From Hymenobacter cheonanensis (GTDB lineage Bacteria; Bacteroidota; Bacteroidia; Cytophagales; Hymenobacteraceae): 64,000 nt of DNA. Shown here in pieces: positions 41,337 through 48,624 of the stretch. Made by a program: the position numbers and the translations under genes. The number at the start of each line of letters is the position of its first letter. The first letter of the stretch is position 1. A model generated the notes under the pieces. It was not told the DNA's origin and ran no database searches. It worked only from the letters and a program-made list of their open reading frames with translations. The stretch lies in assembly GCF_030581075.1 (NCBI RefSeq), contig NZ_JAUQSW010000011.1, forward strand, positions 62,001 to 126,000. The letters run 5' to 3'.

Positions 41337-43409
41337 ATGCTAAAATCGCTCGCGCTTCTCGCTTTCTTGTCCCTGCCGGCCCTGGCCGTGCCGCCCGCCC
41401 ACCCGTATGCCGATGCGGTGCGCCGCCGCATTGCCACCGCCCAGGATGCCCGCCAAACGGCCACTCTGCTGCCTTTTCTGCAAGATAAAAACCCTGCCTA
41501 CCGGGCCGCCGCCGCCGAAGCGCTAGCCTCGGTGCAGGATAAGAAGGCCGTGCCCGCCCTGCTGCCGCTGCTGCACGATGCCCGCCCCGCCGTGCGCCGC
41601 GCCGCCGCCTACGCCCTGGGCCAGACCGGCGACAGCCTGGCCGTGCCCGCCCTGGCCCAGCGCCTCGCCCAGCCCGAAGCCAGCGCGCTAGCCCGCCGCG
41701 CCACCTATGAGGCGCTGGGCCGCTGCGTCACCAAGCGCTCAGTCAGCCAGTTATGGGAGGTAAAGCTGCCCGGCCCCGACTCGGCCGCCGCGCCGGGCCA
41801 GGCCTGGGCGCTGTACCGCGCCAGCCTGCGCGGGCTGGCCATGCCCGAGGTGGTGCGCCGCGCCACGTTGCTGCTAGGCCAGCCGGGCGCCCGGCTGGCC
41901 CCGGCGCGGGCCGGCGCCTCGGCGGCCCTTACCCGGATGCGGGGCCAGGATTCGACGCTGGCGCGGGTGGCGCTACCGGCGCTGCTGCAAGCCGTCGGCA
42001 CCGACCCTAGCTATTTTGTGCGCGAAAACTGCGCCTCGGCGCTGGGCCGGGTGGCGCGGCCGGCAGCGCTGGCTGCTTTGCTGAAGGCCGTTGGCAAAGA
42101 CCCCGACCACCGCGTGCGCATTGCGGCGTTGCGCGCCTTGCCCACCAACCCCATCAAGGTAGTATCGGCCACGCGCCGGCCGGGCAAAGCGGCAAACCAG
42201 GTGATTTTACAAGTGAAAACCAGCGATACCGACAGCCTGCGTGTGCGCGCCGCCGGCCGGGCGCTGAGCGCGCCCCTGCCGCAGGAGTCGCTCACGGCCG
42301 CCGAGTGGTTTTTGAAAACCGCCCACGATACCACCACGGCCGACAATGAGGTAGACCGGGTGCGCTACGCGGCCGGCATCGCATTTTCGGCCCAAAACGC
42401 CCCCCACTGGCGCACCCGGGCCACGTTGCTGCAAGCGGCCCTGCGCCACGCCGCGGCCGAGCAGCGCCCGGCCCTGGCCGATACCATTCGCCAGCGCTAC
42501 CAAAAAACGCCGAACCAATACGAGAAAGCCGCCTTGCTCACTGCCCTCAGCGAAGACCCGGCGCAGTTCGATTTTCTGGCCCAGGAAGCGGCCCTCACTA
42601 CCGGCCCTACCATCGTGCCCGGCGCGGCCCTGGCGGCGCTGGTGAGCTTGCGCGGCAATAAAAATTTCTCTGCCGCCCGCCAGGCCGCTTTCACGGCCGC
42701 CCTGCGTCGGGCGCTGGCCAGCGCCGATGTGGCCCAGCTAGCCACTGCCGCAGAGGCATTTGGCAACGCTGCCCTGGTGCCCGCGCCTCAGCCCGAAGAC
42801 CTGGCCGCCCTGCGCCAGGCCCAGGGCAAGCTCACGCTGCCCCGCGAAATTGAGGCGTGGCTAGGCTTGCAGCAGGCGCTGGATAAGCTCGAAAAGAAGC
42901 CGACGCCCACGCCCGCTCCGGTTGGCCCGGCCAGCCAGCATCCCATCGACTGGGCGCTGGTTCAAACCATTCCGGTGGGCCAGCGCGTGCAAATGACCAC
43001 TACAAAGGGCGTTATCGTCTTGGAATTGAAAGTAGTAGAAGCCCCCGGCTCGGTAGCCAGCTTCGTGAGTTTGCTAAAGCAGCATTTCTACGACGGCCTG
43101 TATTTCCACCGCGTGGTGCCCGATTTTGTGGCCCAGGGCGGCGACCCTCGTGGCGATGGCTCGGGCAGCACGCCCTACAACCTGCGCTCCGAATTCAGCC
43201 AGCTCACCTACGGCGCCGGGGCCGTGGGGCTGGCCTCAGCCGGCAAAGACACCGAGAGCTGCCAGTTCTTTTTCACGCACCAGCCCACGCCGCACCTCGA
43301 TGGCCGCTACACCATTTTTGCTCAGGTGGTGCAGGGCATGAGTGTGGTGCAGCAGCTCGAAATCGGCGATAAGATGCTGCGCGTTGAACTCCTGAAAACG
43401 CCCCGCTAG
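41337..43409 (+). CDS. Secreted HEAT-repeat cyclophilin (peptidyl-prolyl isomerase)
   Basis: 690 residues. Signal peptide MLKSLALLAFLSLPALAV. Residues about 20-290 and probably further are HEAT/PBS-like repeats (YRAAAAEALASVQDKKAVPALLPLL, in parts; VRRAAAYALGQTGD). Residues about 540-690 are a cyclophilin-type PPIase: TTKGVIVLEL, FYDGLYFHRVVPDFVAQGGDP (in parts; the R and F of the active site present), CQFFFTHQ and LDGRYTIFAQVVQGM. A periplasmic foldase fused to a protein-binding scaffold. The start 41337 is chosen because longer in-frame starts overlap the divergent queA region. Confidence 0.93.
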   Translation: MLKSLALLAFLSLPALAVPPAHPYADAVRRRIATAQDARQTATLLPFLQDKNPAYRAAAAEALASVQDKKAVPALLPLLHDARPAVRRAAAYALGQTGDSLAVPALAQRLAQPEASALARRATYEALGRCVTKRSVSQLWEVKLPGPDSAAAPGQAWALYRASLRGLAMPEVVRRATLLLGQPGARLAPARAGASAALTRMRGQDSTLARVALPALLQAVGTDPSYFVRENCASALGRVARPAALAALLKAVGKDPDHRVRIAALRALPTNPIKVVSATRRPGKAANQVILQVKTSDTDSLRVRAAGRALSAPLPQESLTAAEWFLKTAHDTTTADNEVDRVRYAAGIAFSAQNAPHWRTRATLLQAALRHAAAEQRPALADTIRQRYQKTPNQYEKAALLTALSEDPAQFDFLAQEAALTTGPTIVPGAALAALVSLRGNKNFSAARQAAFTAALRRALASADVAQLATAAEAFGNAALVPAPQPEDLAALRQAQGKLTLPREIEAWLGLQQALDKLEKKPTPTPAPVGPASQHPIDWALVQTIPVGQRVQMTTTKGVIVLELKVVEAPGSVASFVSLLKQHFYDGLYFHRVVPDFVAQGGDPRGDGSGSTPYNLRSEFSQLTYGAGAVGLASAGKDTESCQFFFTHQPTPHLDGRYTIFAQVVQGMSVVQQLEIGDKMLRVELLKTPR

Positions 43410-43424
43410 CCTCGTCTCGGCCAT

Positions 43425-43432
43425 TATATTTG
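43425..43432 (+). promoter_or_regulatory. -7 box TATATTTG of the MscS gene
   Basis: Exact TAnnTTTG match, 32 bases upstream of the ATG at 43465. Confidence 0.6.
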
Positions 43433-43464
43433 CCCAAGTCGCTTTTCCTAACGTTGCGTTGTCT

Positions 43465-44271
43465 ATGCCTTTGCCAGTTGCCCTTTCCGTTTCTCAGCTC
43501 ACTGTTTATACCGAGCGCCTCACGAGCCTCGTGGTGCTGTACCTGCCCCGGCTGCTGTCGGCGGTGCTGCTGCTCGTTATTGGCTGGTGGGTTATTGGGT
43601 GGGCTAGCCGGCTGGTATCGGCGGCCACGGCGCGGCTCGATGTGTCGCTCAGCTCGTTCCTGAGCAGCATGTTCAGCATTGCCCTCAAGGTGCTGCTGCT
43701 CATCTCAGCGGCCGGCATGGCCGGGTTCGAGACAACGTCGTTCGTGGCTATTCTGGGGGCGGCGGGCCTGGCCGTGGGCCTGGCCCTGCAAGGCACCCTA
43801 GCTAATTTCGCGGGCGGAGTGTTGATTCTGATTTTCAAGCCGTTTACCGTGGGCGATGTCATCGAAAGCCAGGGCAAGAGCGGCACCGTGCAGGCCATTC
43901 AGATTTTCAATACCCTGCTGCTCACCCCGCAGGGCGACACCATTATTCTGCCCAACGGCGCCACCTCCAACGGCGTCATTGTCAACAAGGCGCACCCGCA
44001 GCGTGCGCTGGTCGAAATTCAGCTGGAGCTGGCCAGCACCACCGACCTCGACGCCCTGCGCCAGCAGGCGCTGCCGCTGTTGCAGCGCGATGAGCAGGTG
44101 CTGCCCGAGCCTGCGCCGCAGGTTGCCCTCGTCAGCCTCAAGCCCGGCGCTACCATGCTGGTGGCCTTCCGCGCCTACACCGCCCCCGGCCAGGAAGATG
44201 CCACCCGCAACCGCTTGATGGAGAAGCTCCAGCAGCTATTTGCCGCCCAGGAAGCAACAAGTAAAAGCTAA
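43465..44271 (+). CDS. Small-conductance mechanosensitive channel, MscS family
   Basis: 268 residues, close to E. coli MscS. Three N-terminal membrane helices; the pore-lining TM3 is AAGLAVGLALQGTLANFAGGVLIL with the family A/G packing pattern, followed by the beta domain (FKPFTVGDVIESQGKSGTVQAIQIFNT, in parts; LPNGATSNGVIVN). It releases solutes on hypo-osmotic shock. ATG 43465 is preferred over a TTG two codons upstream. The next gene is convergent, with a palindrome between. Confidence 0.95.
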   Translation: MPLPVALSVSQLTVYTERLTSLVVLYLPRLLSAVLLLVIGWWVIGWASRLVSAATARLDVSLSSFLSSMFSIALKVLLLISAAGMAGFETTSFVAILGAAGLAVGLALQGTLANFAGGVLILIFKPFTVGDVIESQGKSGTVQAIQIFNTLLLTPQGDTIILPNGATSNGVIVNKAHPQRALVEIQLELASTTDLDALRQQALPLLQRDEQVLPEPAPQVALVSLKPGATMLVAFRAYTAPGQEDATRNRLMEKLQQLFAAQEATSKS

Positions 44272-44274
44272 GAA

Positions 44275-44377
44275 CGTCCGTCATGCTGAGCTTGTCGAAG
44301 CATCTTGGTCGCGTTGTTAGGATTGGCGACCCTAGCAGTACGATTAAGATGCTTCGGCAAGCTCAGCATGACGGACG
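44275..44377. repeat. GTCATGCTGA-type palindrome
   Basis: 32-bp arms (44275-44306, 44346-44377) with one mismatch, containing GTCATGCTGAGCTTGTCGAA. The 39-base loop is very similar to that of the element at 61123. It lies between convergent mscS and rsmG. Confidence 0.95.
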
Positions 44378-44396
44378 CTTTTTCGTTGTGGAAGTC

Positions 44397-45011
44397 CTAC
44401 ACCGGCACCACCACCACTTTTTTCGTCTCGAAAAATTCTTCCTGAAAAAAGTCCGACAAATTGACTTCGCGCGCTACCAGGCCGCTTTCGGCGATTTCCT
44501 CGGTCAGGTCGCCGCCTTTCAGGTAATACAAGCCGGCGCCTTTGGCGGGCTTGGCCTTGTAGCGGTGGGCTATCCAGGGGTGGAAGGTGGCTAGCCGGGC
44601 CACGGCGCGGCTCACCACAAAGTCGAATTTGGCGTGCACCTGCTCGGCGCGGGTTTGCTCGGCCGTCACGTTGGTCAGGCCCAGGTCGGCGGCCATAAAC
44701 TGCACGGCCCTAATCTTTTTGCCGATGCTATCGACGAGGTGAAACTTCACCTCCGGGAATAGGATAGCCAGCGGCAGGCCCGGCAGGCCGCCGCCCGTGC
44801 CCACATCAAGCACCGCGCTGCCCGCCGGAAACTGCACCACCTTGGCAATACCCAGCGAGTGCAGAATGTGGCGCTCCAGGAGGTTGTCGGTGTCGGTGCG
44901 GGCCACCAGGTTTATCTGCGCGTTCCAGGCCTTAAACTCGGTTTCGAGGCGGGCAAACTGGGCTAGCTGCGGCTTGGTAAGATGGGGGAAGTAGGTAGTG
45001 AGAAGCTGCAT
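44397..45011 (-). CDS. rsmG: 16S rRNA m7G527 methyltransferase
   Basis: 204 residues. N-terminal helices (FARLETEFKAWNAQINLVAR), then the Rossmann fold with SAM loop VLDVGTGGGLPGLPLAI and FHLVDSIGKKIRAVQFM. It methylates N7 of G527 in 16S rRNA. I use the ATG at 45011; the open frame upstream reads through a palindromic repeat and would add repeat-encoded residues (RGGTTKQSH), so those are rejected. Confidence 0.96.
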   Translation of the reverse strand: MQLLTTYFPHLTKPQLAQFARLETEFKAWNAQINLVARTDTDNLLERHILHSLGIAKVVQFPAGSAVLDVGTGGGLPGLPLAILFPEVKFHLVDSIGKKIRAVQFMAADLGLTNVTAEQTRAEQVHAKFDFVVSRAVARLATFHPWIAHRYKAKPAKGAGLYYLKGGDLTEEIAESGLVAREVNLSDFFQEEFFETKKVVVVPV

Positions 45012-45019
45012 AAAAAAAA

Positions 45020-45119
45020 CTGTCATTGCGAGGAGGCACGACGAAGCAATCGCACCTGAACGGTACCCGAACGGCTCGTTCAGGTGCGATTGCTTCGTCG
45101 TGCCTCCTCGCAATGACAG
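45020..45119. repeat. GTCATTGCGA-type palindrome, 43-bp perfect arms
   Basis: Arms 45020-45062 and 45077-45119 are exact complements around a 14-base loop. Nine bases from the rsmG start and 28 from the sigma-factor stop, so it fills the gap. Arm begins CTGTCATTGCGAGGAGG. Confidence 0.97.
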
Positions 45120-45147
45120 GCGAGATTGATAGTACCGAAATAGACGA

Positions 45148-45771
45148 TTAAATAAACTCTTTCTTGTCCTTCACCATGTCATAGAGCAGCTCGCGGGCGC
45201 GGTGCAGCTGGGCTTTCACGGTGCCGAGCGGGGCTTTCAGCTCGGTGGCGATTTCCTCGTAGCTCAGCTCGTCGAAGTAGCGCAGGCTCACGAGGCGCTG
45301 GTACTTATCGGGCAGGCGCGACACGACGTGGCGCATGATTTCGATTTTCTGGTTCTTAATCGTCGTGTCGGCCGGGTTGAGGTCGTTGTCGCGAAACTCC
45401 AGCTGAATCTCGTCGCCGTCGCCCATTTTCACGGCCGAGTCGATGCTCATCGTCTTGATTTTATTCTTGCGAATAAAGTCAATGCAATTGTTGGTGGCAA
45501 TGCGGAACAGCCAGGTGCTGAACGCAAACTCGGGGTTGAATTTATGCAGGTTTTTGAACGCCTTGGCGAAGGCCTCGATGGTCAGGTCCTCGGCGTCGTC
45601 GGGGTTGCGCACCATCTTCAGCACGACGTGAAACACCGGCTTTTTGTAGATGTGCATCAGCTCGGCGTAGGCCTTCTCGTCGCCGTGGTCCACGGCTGCC
45701 CGGATAAGCTTGAAATCGTGCTTGGCCTTGGACGAGAACTGTTTCTGAATATCGGCAGGATTTACTTCCAT
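45148..45771 (-). CDS. RNA polymerase sigma factor, ECF-like
   Basis: 207 residues. Sigma region 2 (NPDDAEDLTIEAFAKAFKNL and FSTWLFRIATNNCIDFIRK) and region 4 (LSYEEIATELKAPLGTVKAQLHRARE). No anti-sigma gene is adjacent, which is unusual for ECF sigmas. The ATG 45771 overlaps the stop of the glycosyltransferase gene by ten bases, implying translational coupling; a start 14 codons upstream adds only Pro-rich residues. It has an N-terminal extension of about 35 residues. In Hymenobacter-type genomes a similar protein is a general sigma regulator, but this is from memory. Confidence 0.93.
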   Translation of the reverse strand: MEVNPADIQKQFSSKAKHDFKLIRAAVDHGDEKAYAELMHIYKKPVFHVVLKMVRNPDDAEDLTIEAFAKAFKNLHKFNPEFAFSTWLFRIATNNCIDFIRKNKIKTMSIDSAVKMGDGDEIQLEFRDNDLNPADTTIKNQKIEIMRHVVSRLPDKYQRLVSLRYFDELSYEEIATELKAPLGTVKAQLHRARELLYDMVKDKKEFI

Positions 45772-46919
45772 TGGAGCGGGCGGCGGCGGAGCAAGGATGA
45801 ACCCCAGGCGCAATAGAGGACGAAGTATAGAAAATCGAGGGCTGGCAGGGCCAGCGGGGGCAACGTAGTGCGCAAGCGGCGCGCTAGGGGTACATAAGTT
45901 AATAAGGCCAACAATGTTCGCGCCAACCAGATTATTGTCAAAGATACCAAGTTATCGCGGTTCCATCCAACTGCCAAAACGACGGGCGTAAGCGCGTAAA
46001 AAAGCACGTTGCTGCCCATAAAAAGGGCTAGCCGGCGGCGGTCGGCGGCCCGGTAGCGGCTGCCGGCCGAGAGGTGCCGCCGCTTCTGGCGCCACCAGGC
46101 GCCCCAGGTTTCGGCGGGCTGGCTCAGGGTCTGGGCGTCGGGGGCGGCCACCACGGCGGTGCGGGCGCCGGCGGCTACCGCGTCTTGCACCAGCAGGTCG
46201 TCGTCGCCGCTCAGGCGCCGGATGTGGCTGGCAAAACCCTTGGTGCTGTTGAAGGTAGCCTTGGTGTAGGCCAGGTTGCGGCCCACGCCCATGTAGGGGT
46301 GGCCGGCCCAGGCCAGGCCCAGGTATTGCGCGCCGGTAAGCAGCGTTTCGTAGCGAATGAGCTTGTTGAGCAAGCCCGGCGCCTCGGCGTAGCCGGAGAA
46401 CCCTATCACGATATCGGCCCCGTTTTTCTGGGCAAAGCCGCGCTGCATCAGGCGCAGCCAGCCGGGGCTGACAGGCCGGCAGTCGGCATCGGTAAACAGC
46501 AGGCGCTCGTAGCGGGCGGCTTTGATGCCGAGCGTGAGCGCATATTTTTTGGGCGCAAAGCCGGCCGGCGTGCGCGCCACCGTCACGAGCCGGAAGCGAC
46601 CCGGGTAATATTGGCTCAGCTGTTGGGCGTAGAGGTAGGTGTCGTCCTGGCTGCGGTCGTCGATGAGCACCAGCTCGAAACCAGCCGGGTATTCCTGGCG
46701 CAGCAGCAGCGGCACCAGCTCGCGCAGATTATCTAACTCGTTGTGCGCGCACACGATAATCGACACCGGCTCGTTGTCGGGGCCCGGCTCGCTAGCCCCG
46801 GCCTCGGCCGGGCGGCGGGTAAAAGGTCGAAAATACCGCCCCCAAAACCACCCTTGCACGAGCAGCAAGGGCAGCAAAAGCAAGGCGGGCGGCAAATGGG
46901 GGAGCGGAGATAACAACAC
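45762..46919 (-). CDS. Glycosyltransferase family 2, membrane-anchored
   Basis: About 385 residues. A hydrophobic N-terminus (ALLLLPLLLVQGWFW), then a GT-A fold with VSIIVCAHNELDNL, DDRSQDDT, TDADCRPVS (DxD), and GDDDLLVQ, and a C-terminal QxxRW-like QKRRH, followed by two hydrophobic segments. It is a processive or lipid-linked type transferase. A TTG start at 46934 overlaps the promoter box; I prefer GTG 46919, 12 bases after it. The stop overlaps the sigma-factor gene. Confidence 0.9.
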   Translation of the reverse strand: MLLSPLPHLPPALLLLPLLLVQGWFWGRYFRPFTRRPAEAGASEPGPDNEPVSIIVCAHNELDNLRELVPLLLRQEYPAGFELVLIDDRSQDDTYLYAQQLSQYYPGRFRLVTVARTPAGFAPKKYALTLGIKAARYERLLFTDADCRPVSPGWLRLMQRGFAQKNGADIVIGFSGYAEAPGLLNKLIRYETLLTGAQYLGLAWAGHPYMGVGRNLAYTKATFNSTKGFASHIRRLSGDDDLLVQDAVAAGARTAVVAAPDAQTLSQPAETWGAWWRQKRRHLSAGSRYRAADRRRLALFMGSNVLFYALTPVVLAVGWNRDNLVSLTIIWLARTLLALLTYVPLARRLRTTLPPLALPALDFLYFVLYCAWGSSLLRRRPLQWK

Positions 46920-46931
46920 GATACGAGCCGG

Positions 46932-46956
46932 CAAAGGTAAGCCGGCGGTAATTTTG
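46932..46956. promoter_or_regulatory. Back-to-back divergent -7 boxes (GT2 gene and tgt)
   Basis: TACCTTTG on the minus strand (46932-46939) and TAATTTTG on the plus strand (46949-46956) are separated by nine bases. The plus box ends five bases before the tgt ATG. Both are exact TAnnTTTG matches. Confidence 0.75.
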
Positions 46957-46961
46957 GGAGA

Positions 46962-48092
46962 ATGAAGTTTGACGTACTAGCCCACGACCCCGGCACCAAA
47001 GCCCGCGCCGGCCGCCTCACCACGGCCCACGGCGCTATCGAAACGCCCATTTTTATGCCCGTCGGCACGGCCGGCACCGTGAAAGCGGTGGGCCAGCGCG
47101 AGCTAAAGCAAGATGTGCAGGCCCAGATTATCCTCGGCAATACCTACCACCTCTACCTGCGCCCGGGCCTCGACGTGCTACAAGCTGCCGGCGGTCTACA
47201 TCAGTTCAACGGTTGGGACGGGCCCATCCTAACCGATAGCGGGGGCTACCAGGTGTTTTCGCTTTCGGGAACCCGCAAGATTAAGGAGGAAGGCGTAACC
47301 TTCCGCTCGCACATCGACGGCTCGAAGCACCTGTTTTCGCCCGAGGGCGTGATGGATATTCAGCGCCGCATCGGGGCCGATATTATCATGGCCTTTGATG
47401 AGTGCACGCCCTGGCCCTGCGAGTACGACTACGCCCGCCGCTCGCTGGACATGACGCACCGCTGGCTCAAGCGCTGCATCCAGCGCCTCGACAGCACCGA
47501 GCCGCTCTACGGCTACGAGCAAACCCTATTTCCCATCGTGCAGGGCAGCACCTTCAAGGATTTGCGCGTGCAGTCGGCCGAGTTTATCGCCGCGCAGGGC
47601 CGCGCCGGCAACGCCATCGGCGGCCTCAGCGTGGGTGAGCCCGCCGAGCTGATGTACGAGATGACCGAGCTGGTCTGCGACATCCTGCCGAAGGACAAGC
47701 CGCGCTACCTCATGGGCGTGGGCACGCCGGCTAACATCTTGGAAAACATTGCGCTAGGGGTCGATATGTTCGACTGCGTGATGCCCACCCGCAACGCCCG
47801 CAACGGCATGCTGTTCACCACCCAGGGCATCATCAATGTGGGCAGTAAGAAATGGGCCGACGATTTTTCGCCCATCGACGAAGAGCTGGGCGGGCACGTG
47901 AGCAGCTTTTACAGCAAGGCCTACCTGCGCCACCTCATTCACTCGAAGGAGATACTAGGGGCCCAAATAGCCTCGCAGCACAACCTCACGTTTTACCTCT
48001 GGCTGGTGAAGCAGGCGCGCCAGCAAATCGTGGCCGGCACCTACGGGCCTTGGAAAACAGCGATGGTGGAAAAGCTGATGCGGCGGCTGTAA
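46962..48092 (+). CDS. tgt: Queuine/preQ1 tRNA-guanine transglycosylase
   Basis: 376 residues. It exchanges guanine at position 34 of GUN tRNAs for preQ1. Motifs: TPIFMPVGTAGTVKAVG, DSGGYQVFSL with the catalytic Asp, GLSVGEP, the nucleophile-Asp region VDMFDCVMPTRNARNG. The zinc-binding C-terminal region, which normally has CxCxxC, reads GSKKWADDFSPI and a terminal RHLIHSKE, so cysteines are reduced as in other Bacteroidota-like short forms. Predicted leaderless start. Confidence 0.97.
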   Translation: MKFDVLAHDPGTKARAGRLTTAHGAIETPIFMPVGTAGTVKAVGQRELKQDVQAQIILGNTYHLYLRPGLDVLQAAGGLHQFNGWDGPILTDSGGYQVFSLSGTRKIKEEGVTFRSHIDGSKHLFSPEGVMDIQRRIGADIIMAFDECTPWPCEYDYARRSLDMTHRWLKRCIQRLDSTEPLYGYEQTLFPIVQGSTFKDLRVQSAEFIAAQGRAGNAIGGLSVGEPAELMYEMTELVCDILPKDKPRYLMGVGTPANILENIALGVDMFDCVMPTRNARNGMLFTTQGIINVGSKKWADDFSPIDEELGGHVSSFYSKAYLRHLIHSKEILGAQIASQHNLTFYLWLVKQARQQIVAGTYGPWKTAMVEKLMRRL

Positions 48093-48100
48093 AAAAACCG

Positions 48101-48202
48101 TTTGTCATTGCGAGGAGGCACGACGAAGCAATCGCACCCGAACAGAACCCAAGCGGCTCGTCTTGGTGCGATTGCTTCGTCGTGCCTCCTCGCAATGACA
48201 AA
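48101..48202. repeat. GTCATTGCGA-type palindrome, 38-bp perfect arms
   Basis: Arms 48101-48138 and 48165-48202 are exact complements. Nearly the same sequence as the element at 45020. It lies just downstream of tgt and upstream of the GIY-YIG gene; the right arm is repeated at 48543. Confidence 0.97.
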
Positions 48203-48236
48203 CACGATTAGTCTCAACTTGATAAAATGGTCTAGT

Positions 48237-48521
48237 ATGAATGCCTATTACGTGTATATTATGACAAATAAATATCATACAGTTCTGTACATTGGTGTTA
48301 CCAACGACCTAGAACGTCGGGTAGCCGAGCATAAGGCCGGCATGCACGAAGGCTTTACAAAGAGGTATAGTGTTAACAAGCTGGTCTATTTTGAAACATC
48401 GCCCAGTATTACGGCCGCCATCGAACGTGAAAAACAGTTAAAAGGCGGTTCTCGGTTGAAGAAGCTAGTGCTGATTAACGAGCAAAACCCGACGTGGCAG
48501 GATTTGATGGCGAAGTATTAG
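48237..48521 (+). CDS. GIY-YIG family endonuclease, stand-alone
   Basis: 94 residues, a single GIY-YIG domain: YYVYIM and LYIGVTNDLERRVAEH (the GIY...YIG core with the catalytic Arg and Tyr), a Glu in AAIEREKQLKG, and a basic C-terminal half (GGSRLKKLVLINEQNP). It belongs to the small COG2827-type group of putative nucleases. The coding sequence is AT-rich compared with its neighbours. The ATG 48237 is chosen; the frame upstream reads through the palindrome. It is enclosed by palindrome arms of the GTCATTGCGA type, implying mobility. Confidence 0.93.
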   Translation: MNAYYVYIMTNKYHTVLYIGVTNDLERRVAEHKAGMHEGFTKRYSVNKLVYFETSPSITAAIEREKQLKGGSRLKKLVLINEQNPTWQDLMAKY

Positions 48522-48542
48522 CTGCTGATTAAGCCGGTTAGA

Positions 48543-48577
48543 TGCGATTGCTTCGTCGTTCCTCCTCGCAATGACAG
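48543..48577. repeat. Half copy of the GTCATTGCGA-type arm
   Basis: TGCGATTGCTTCGTCG and CCTCCTCGCAATGACAG match the right arm of the element at 48165-48202 with one mismatch, in the same orientation. ATGACAG recurs at 48591. It flanks the GIY-YIG gene on its right side. Confidence 0.92.
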
Positions 48578-48624
48578 GCGTATTTCTGTAATGACAGACG
48601 ACTTTTTTATGATTTCGTGCGTAA

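Noticed and set aside
48102..48236. N-terminal extension of the GIY-YIG gene (MSLRGGTTKQSH...)
   Set aside because: It is a translation of the palindrome; the same peptide appears upstream of rsmG (45113-45012). The GIY-YIG fold starts at the ATG at 48237.
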